Origin: JBBRHF01 sp038223055
Lineage (GTDB): Bacteria; Actinomycetota; Actinomycetes; JACCUZ01
Assembly (NCBI GenBank): GCA_038223055.1
Contig: JBBRHF010000093.1
Span: 1-16,021 of the forward strand
Length of the DNA stretch: 16,021 nt
Direction of reading: 5' to 3'
Below, piece by piece: positions 12,008-16,021 of the stretch; position 1 is the stretch's first letter; each line of letters begins with the position of its first letter. A program made the translations under genes and the position numbers. The notes beneath the pieces are model-generated. The model was given only the letters and a program-made list of their open reading frames with translations, searched no databases and was not told where the DNA came from.

Positions 12008-13429
12008 GTGAGCACGTTCTCCGGGCTCAACACCGCGCTGACCTCGCTCTACGCGCAACGCCGCGGCCTGGACATCACCGGCCAGAACATCGCCAACGCC
12101 AACACCGAGGGCTACTCCCGCCAGCGCGTCGAACTGCAGTCGGTCGGGGCGCCAGCAGTGCCCGCCATGTGGTCGACGTACGGCGGCAGTGCCGGTGGCG
12201 TCACCGTCAGCGGCGTGCAGCGGCTGCGCGACAACTTCCTCGAGGCTCGCGCGAGCACCGAGCAGGCCAAGCTGTCCAACCTTGCCGGCGGGCAGGAGAC
12301 CCTGGCCGGCATTGAACGGGTGTTCCAAGAGCCAGGTAAGACCGGCCTGCAGTCTCAGCTGTCCGACATGTGGGGCGCCTGGGGTGACGTCGCGAACCAG
12401 CCGACGAACGAGGCCGCGCGCTCTGCAATCCTGCAGAAGACGGAGACGGTTGCGGACAGCCTGCGCCAGGCCAACGGCACCCTCGAAGCCCAGTGGTCGG
12501 CGACCCGTGAGCAGCTCGTCACCACGGTCGCGGACGTCAACGCGAACGCCGTCACCATTGGCGAGCTGAACCAGGCGATCCTCACGGCCAGCCAGGCGGG
12601 AATCCCCTCCAACGAGCTGGCCGACCAGCGCGACCAGCTGGTGCTGGGCCTCGCCAACAAGGTCGGCGCGACCTCGAAGGCCCGCGAGAACGGCACCGTC
12701 GACGTCTACCTCGGCGGCACCGCGCTGGTGCGGGGCAACCGGGCGGACACGCTTGCCGTCGCCGGCCCCACGACTCTGTCGGCCGAGCGCGCCGCCGCCG
12801 GGAAGCCCGTCACCGTCGAGTGGGCCGTGTCCGGCACCCCGGCCCAGACCGGCGGCACCTCCGGCTCGTACGTCGCTTCGCTCACCACGACCATCCCGAA
12901 CTTTGCCGGCAGTCTCGACACCATCGCCAAGAGCATCGTGGACACCGTGAACGCCGCCCACACCACGGGCTACGACCTCGACGGGAACTCGAGCAACAAC
13001 ATGTTCAGCGGCACGAAAGCGGCGGACATCAAGGTGCTCATCACCGACCCGCGCAAGGTCGCCGCCTCGGCCGAAGGACCCACGCCTGGTGTGCCACCCC
13101 TGGGCGGTGTGCCCTCCAGCGACAGCCGCAACGCCGCCGCCCTGGCCGGGATCGGCGTGAAGGTCGACGGACCCGACTCGACGTACCGCACGATGATCGT
13201 CAACCTCGGCTCTCTCGCCCGCACGGCCAACAGCCGCCTGGCGATCCAGACCCAGGTGGCCGATCAGATCGACGGTGCCCGTGACGCCGCGGCCGGGGTC
13301 AACCTCGACGAGGAGATGGTGAATCTCCTGTCCTACCAACGTGGCTACGAGGCCGCGGCCCGGGTCATGACCACCGTCGACGCGACCCTGGACACCCTGA
13401 TCAACCGCACCGGACTCGTAGGAAGGTGA
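12008..13429 (+). CDS. flgK: flagellar hook-associated protein 1, FlgK
   Basis: This 473-residue protein starts at a GTG (12008), giving STFSGLNTALTSLYAQRRGL then NIANANTEGYSRQRVELQS, the rod/hook-type N-terminus with the ANxNTxGYSRQ motif. The C-terminus has VNLDEEMVNLLSYQRGYEAA and ARVMTTVDATLDTLIN, the matching coiled-coil segment. Between are the variable D2/D3 parts, shorter than in E. coli FlgK (547 residues). FlgK forms the first ring of the hook-filament junction. The frame is open upstream to 11789, but that part overlaps flgN and lacks family signal. The stop is followed eight bases later by the flgL start. Confidence 0.95.
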   Translation: MSTFSGLNTALTSLYAQRRGLDITGQNIANANTEGYSRQRVELQSVGAPAVPAMWSTYGGSAGGVTVSGVQRLRDNFLEARASTEQAKLSNLAGGQETLAGIERVFQEPGKTGLQSQLSDMWGAWGDVANQPTNEAARSAILQKTETVADSLRQANGTLEAQWSATREQLVTTVADVNANAVTIGELNQAILTASQAGIPSNELADQRDQLVLGLANKVGATSKARENGTVDVYLGGTALVRGNRADTLAVAGPTTLSAERAAAGKPVTVEWAVSGTPAQTGGTSGSYVASLTTTIPNFAGSLDTIAKSIVDTVNAAHTTGYDLDGNSSNNMFSGTKAADIKVLITDPRKVAASAEGPTPGVPPLGGVPSSDSRNAAALAGIGVKVDGPDSTYRTMIVNLGSLARTANSRLAIQTQVADQIDGARDAAAGVNLDEEMVNLLSYQRGYEAAARVMTTVDATLDTLINRTGLVGR

Positions 13430-13437
13430 CGTCAGCG

Positions 13438-14373
13438 ATGTCGTCGTTCCGCATCACCCAGCACTCGATCGGCATGCGCACGCTCGCCGGCCTGCAAGGG
13501 AACCTGTCCCGGCTCGGCGAGATCCAGCAGCAGCTCTCCAGCGGCAAGCTGATCTCCAAGCCCTCGGACTCACCGACCGGCACGGTCTCCGCGATGCAGT
13601 TCCGTTCCGAGATCCGCACCAACGAGCAGTGGGCGCGCAACGCCGACGACGGGCTCGGCTGGCTCAACACCATGGACAGCAAGCTCACCAACGCGCTCGT
13701 GCCGCTCAACCGGGCCGGCACGCTCACTCTGCAGGGCCTCAACAGCGGCGCCACCTCACCGGCCGCCCGGGAGGCGCTGGCAGGGGAGATCGACCAGATC
13801 CGCGAGGGCCTCATCAACGAGGCCAACACGACCTACCTCGGCCGGCCCGTGTTCGGCGGCACCACCGGCGGGGCCAAGGCCTACGACACCACCGGGGCCT
13901 ACGTCGGGGCGGCCGCAACCGTTGTGGCTGGCGCCACCGTCGGGATCGCGCGCACGGTCGGCACCGACGCAGCGGTGCGGATCGACCAGACCGGCCCGGA
14001 GGTGTTCGGGACCTTCGACGCCGCCACCCCGCCCAGCCCGGGCAACATGTTCCAGATCCTGACCGACATCTCGGCCAACCTTCGCTCCGGCAACACCACG
14101 GCGCTGAGCGGCAACCTGGACAGCCTCCAGACCGCCACCAACCGGGTGATCACCAAGGCCGGCGAGATCGGCGCGCGCACCAACCGGATCGAGCAGATGC
14201 AGTCGGCGGCCAACGACCGGGTGCTCTCCCTGACCAACTCGCTGTCCGCCGTGGAGGACATCGACCTGCCGAAGACCATCGTCGCGCTGCAGATGCAGGA
14301 CGTCGCCTACAAGGCGGCCCTCGGGGCCACCCAGAAGATCATCACCCCGTCGCTCGCGGACTTCCTCCGATGA
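13438..14373 (+). CDS. flgL: flagellar hook-associated protein 3, FlgL
   Basis: The 311-residue protein has the flagellin-like N-terminus (FRITQHSIGMRTLAGLQGNL, LSSGKLISKPSDSPTGTVSA) and C-terminus (EIGARTNRIEQMQSAANDRV, LSNSLSAVEDIDLPK-like with KTIVALQMQDVAYKAAL). These form the coiled coil that packs FlgL between FlgK and the filament. The ATG at 13438 is preferred over an upstream GTG (13426) because GGAAGG at 13421-13426 is correctly spaced only for the ATG. The stop overlaps the fliW ATG as ATGA. The middle region is short, as expected for FlgL. Confidence 0.94.
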   Translation: MSSFRITQHSIGMRTLAGLQGNLSRLGEIQQQLSSGKLISKPSDSPTGTVSAMQFRSEIRTNEQWARNADDGLGWLNTMDSKLTNALVPLNRAGTLTLQGLNSGATSPAAREALAGEIDQIREGLINEANTTYLGRPVFGGTTGGAKAYDTTGAYVGAAATVVAGATVGIARTVGTDAAVRIDQTGPEVFGTFDAATPPSPGNMFQILTDISANLRSGNTTALSGNLDSLQTATNRVITKAGEIGARTNRIEQMQSAANDRVLSLTNSLSAVEDIDLPKTIVALQMQDVAYKAALGATQKIITPSLADFLR

Positions 14374-14894
14374 GCGGGACGACCACCACCTCCGGAGCTG
14401 CCATCGTGTCCACCATCGAGCTTGCCACCGCCCTCCCCGTGGCCGAGCCTGCCGTCGCGGAAACCGACATCGGGCATGATGGTCCCGTGACCGACGCCGG
14501 CGAGCTGGCCCTGCCCAGCCTGGAGTTCGTGGGGCGCGTCGCCGGGTTCCCCGAGCTGCGTCACTTCGTGCTGGTCGAGCTGGAGGAGACCGGGTTCCTG
14601 TGCTCGCTGCGGTCCCTCGACGACCCCGACGTGCGCTTCCTCGTCCTGCCGCCGGCGCCGGTGTTCCCCGACTACACCCCCGAGATCGCCGACGACTGGG
14701 CCGACCAGCTCGAGCTCACCAGTGCCGAGGAGGCGCTGCTGCTGGTGATCGTCACGCCCGGCAAGTCGGCCGCGGACGCGACCGCCAACCTGCTGGCGCC
14801 TCTCGTGGTCAACGTGCGCACCCGCCGCGCCGCGCAGGTCCTGCTCGACGACGCCACCCTGTCGCTGCGCGCCCCGCTACGCCCCGCCAGCTGA
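14370..14894 (+). CDS. fliW: flagellar assembly factor FliW
   Basis: From the ATG at 14370, which overlaps the flgL stop, the frame gives 174 residues. A GTG at 14406 with GGAG eight bases upstream is a strong alternative and gives 162. The core is LEFVGRVAGFPELRHFVLVE, ETGFLCSLRSLDDPDVRFLV, LPPAPVFPDYTPEI, EEALLLVIVTPGKSAADATA and LLAPLVVNVRTRRAAQVLLD, which is the FliW pattern. FliW binds flagellin and CsrA and links filament assembly to flagellin translation. The first 35-50 residues are low in complexity and not part of the family domain. No csrA follows. Confidence 0.93.
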   Translation: MSGTTTTSGAAIVSTIELATALPVAEPAVAETDIGHDGPVTDAGELALPSLEFVGRVAGFPELRHFVLVELEETGFLCSLRSLDDPDVRFLVLPPAPVFPDYTPEIADDWADQLELTSAEEALLLVIVTPGKSAADATANLLAPLVVNVRTRRAAQVLLDDATLSLRAPLRPAS

Positions 14895-14915
14895 GAACGT
14901 TCTGAGAAGGGGATC

Positions 14916-15047
14916 ATGCGGCGCCGGATGACTCCCGGGGCGGCACGGAGACGGGGCCCTGGTGACCACGCGAGCCGTCGGGTTTGTCCGCCGGCGCGCC
15001 GACATTGGACCAACCAGAGCAGCGTTCGCTTGACCACCTTCGTTTGA
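14916..15047 (+). CDS. short ORF with a good ribosome binding site, doubtful
   Basis: An AGAAGGGG lies four bases before the ATG at 14916, where csrA would be expected. The 43 codons (MRRRMTPGAARRRGPGDHAS onward) are Arg-rich and do not resemble CsrA. The end falls in the 14-bp repeat array. It may be a relic start site or chance. Confidence 0.2.
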   Translation: MRRRMTPGAARRRGPGDHASRRVCPPARRHWTNQSSVRLTTFV

Positions 15048-15136
15048 CCACCTTCGTTTGACCACCTTCGTTTGACCACCTTCACTTGACCACCTTCACT
15101 TGACCACCTTCGTTTGACCACCTTCACTTGACCACC
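15030..15136 (+). repeat. 14-bp tandem repeat array
   Basis: The unit TTGACCACCTTCRY is repeated seven times in full with no indels (15030-15127), followed by a partial unit TTGACCACC (15128-15136). Units differ only in the last two bases, GT (units 1-3 and 6) or AC (units 4, 5 and 7). Each unit contains TTGAC, like a -35 box. Confidence 0.97.
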
Positions 15137-15139
15137 CCG

Positions 15140-15174
15140 CGACGGGCAGCACCTCGGGGCGGCGCTGCCCGTCG
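15140..15174. terminator. hairpin after the repeat array
   Basis: A perfect 11-bp inverted repeat (CGACGGGCAGC / GCTGCCCGTCG) encloses a 13-base loop. It is the first strong hairpin downstream of fliW and may end the flagellar transcript. No T-run follows, so a structural or recombination role is also possible. Confidence 0.5.
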
Positions 15175-15307
15175 GGTTTGCCCACGGCGTCCACGTGATC
15201 TGCGGCATCCGGGGGGCGAACTTCAGTTGCCGTCCGGGGTAGCCGGCCGTCGGCCCGCGCCGGCAACGATGCGAGGGCATTGCCATGGGGGCCTCGTCCT
15301 GCCTCGT

Positions 15308-15400
15308 CCACCACGGGCGCCCATTGTCGCGGTCCGCCGCTCTGGCCGCGGCGACCCGCATCACGACGAGCAACCCGATGGTGTCAACTACGACATGTCG
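15308..15400 (-). pseudogene. IS5-like transposase fragment
   Basis: The - strand reads RHVVVDTIGLLVVMRVAAAR then AADRDNGRPWW. RH(I/V)VVDTxGLL followed by an A...DRDxGR motif is the DDE-region signature of IS5-family transposases, including the Asp of VDT. Only about 30 residues remain and the flanks do not continue. I see no inverted repeats around it. Confidence 0.6.
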
Positions 15401-15642
15401 CGTGCGTGCGAGTCCGGGTGGGTCCGGCCGGCCGCGGTGATCAACACGATCCGTGGAATCAGAGCGGCCCGCTAATCAGCGCGGCCCGTTGAACCGGAGC
15501 GGCGGCCAGCCGTGGCCAATGGCGGCGCAGTTACGGGGGACCTGACCCCGTGGTCGCCCAGCCAGAAAAATAGTTCAAGATCTTTTCGCGGTCGGCCAGT
15601 TTCGGGCCGAGCACTGTCAGACCCCCCGGATACGTTGTCTGT
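15401..15642. promoter_or_regulatory. upstream region of the DUF222/HNH gene
   Basis: No gene is visible. Just before the start codon lies CACTGTCAGACCCCCCGG followed by ATACGTTGTCT. From memory, similar GTCAGACCCCC-type stretches precede many DUF222/HNH genes in actinobacteria, so it may be a promoter or a shared insertion signal. I cannot confirm this. Confidence 0.3.
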
Positions 15643-16021
15643 ATGGTCGAAGATGTGTTCGACTCCCAGGTGGACCCGTGTCCGCCCCAGGCGTGGTTGG
15701 ACTGGTTCGACCTGCGCTGCGACGAGGACCTCGCTGACCCGTTCGACCCGGCCATCCCGCCGGACCCGCAGGACCCGTGGAGCTGGTCCGACGAGGTCGA
15801 CGGCATGGGGGACGACGGCGGGGGGGACGACGGCGGGGTCGACGGCGGGGGGGGCCGGGTGCAGGCGCGGGTGCTGTCGCGCGCGGAGACCGGGCGGTTG
15901 GTGGTGGAGCGGGTGTTGGGGTGCCCGCCGGACGCGTCGACGGTGAGTCTGCTGGCCAGGCTGGACCCGGGCGTGTTGGACGCCGATACCCGGGTGGATC
16001 TGATCGTGGCGTGGGCCCGGA
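15643..16021 (+). CDS. DUF222 domain HNH endonuclease, 5' end only
   Basis: From the ATG at 15643 the frame runs to the window end (126 codons). It starts MVEDVFDSQVDPCPPQAWLD, has a Gly/Asp-rich linker (GGGDDGGVDGGGG), then ETGRLVVERVLGCPPDASTV and LLARLDPGVLDADTRVDLIV followed by AWAR. The last part is the beginning of the DUF222 (13E12 repeat) domain: LDPxxLDxxxRVDLxVAWxR. These proteins usually carry a C-terminal HNH nuclease motif, which lies outside this window. They are multi-copy in actinobacteria and may be mobile. An overlapping frame (15512-15946) is a shadow. Confidence 0.85.
   Translation, partial: MVEDVFDSQVDPCPPQAWLDWFDLRCDEDLADPFDPAIPPDPQDPWSWSDEVDGMGDDGGGDDGGVDGGGGRVQARVLSRAETGRLVVERVLGCPPDASTVSLLARLDPGVLDADTRVDLIVAWAR

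Larger units (their letters stand above)
14975..15180 (+). repeat. short direct repeats flanking the tandem array
   Basis: CCGTCGGGTTTG occurs at 14975-14986 and again at 15169-15180, followed in both by YCC. The 14-bp array and the hairpin lie between the two copies. Confidence 0.6.

Noticed and set aside
11939..13339. 466-codon open frame on the - strand
   Set aside because: It is antisense to flgK, which has clear family motifs. The frame is open only because of the GC-rich codon bias.
13629..14369. Upstream part of the long frame that contains fliW
   Set aside because: It overlaps flgL in another frame and is made of low-complexity Arg, Gly and His residues. fliW starts at 14370 or 14406.
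15030..15136. 14-bp array as a CRISPR
   Set aside because: The units are adjacent, with no spacers, and no cas genes are present.
14672..15373. Repeat-rich protein on the - strand across the 14-bp array
   Set aside because: The unit lacks stop codons in every frame on this strand, so several frames are open by necessity. No ribosome binding site or family supports translation.
15512..15946. 144-codon open frame on the + strand
   Set aside because: It overlaps the DUF222 gene in another frame and is Thr- and Arg-rich without domain similarity.

Overview
The window is high-GC DNA from a flagellated actinobacterium. The evidence is the fliA-flgN-flgK-flgL-fliW gene set, GTG starts, strong GC bias at third codon positions, actinobacterial toxin-antitoxin (TA) families, an IS-type ExeA ATPase remnant and the start of a DUF222 (13E12-type) HNH endonuclease gene at the right edge. 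I cannot name a genus from sequence alone.

Bases 1 to about 10310 are a TA island, mostly a graveyard. Intact or nearly intact units are DUF4160/DUF2442 (783-1070 / 493-786), a DUF433 antitoxin (2070-2321) whose DUF5615 toxin partner is frameshifted, a Phd-type antitoxin with a PIN toxin (4006-4296 / 3611-4009, toxin tail frameshifted), a Phd/PIN pair (6250-6513 / 5818-6243), a VapB45-like antitoxin (7808-8503) with a frameshifted VapC45-like toxin, and a RelB/RelE pair on the + strand (9785-10045 / 10042-10305). Between them lie broken copies of the same families: two related VapC relics and a FitA/VapB relic, a second decayed PIN module, three DUF433 copies in all, a duplicated VapB45 piece, an XRE antitoxin with a nonsense codon, and an unattached PIN tail. 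A roughly 90-bp piece of one PIN-toxin 3' end occurs at three loci. One copy abuts an IS ATPase gene immediately after its Walker A motif. One open frame (5223-5516) joins a HicB-like N-terminus to the C-terminal tail of a Phd-type antitoxin. A coupled pair of small unknown genes (2481-2845) is also present.

Bases 10459-14894 are an intact flagellar block: the sigma-28 gene fliA on the - strand, divergent from the tightly packed, overlapping flgN-flgK-flgL-fliW operon, which encodes the export chaperone, two hook-filament junction proteins and the FliW assembly factor. A hairpin at 10418-10444 separates fliA from the TA island. Reading frames are clean here and in relBE, so the decay to the left is probably biological and not a general sequencing problem.

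Bases 14895-15642 hold no convincing gene. They contain a 14-bp tandem repeat array, an 11-bp-stem hairpin, short flanking direct repeats and a fragment of an IS5-like transposase. No csrA follows fliW, although that is a common arrangement. The window ends inside the DUF222/HNH gene.
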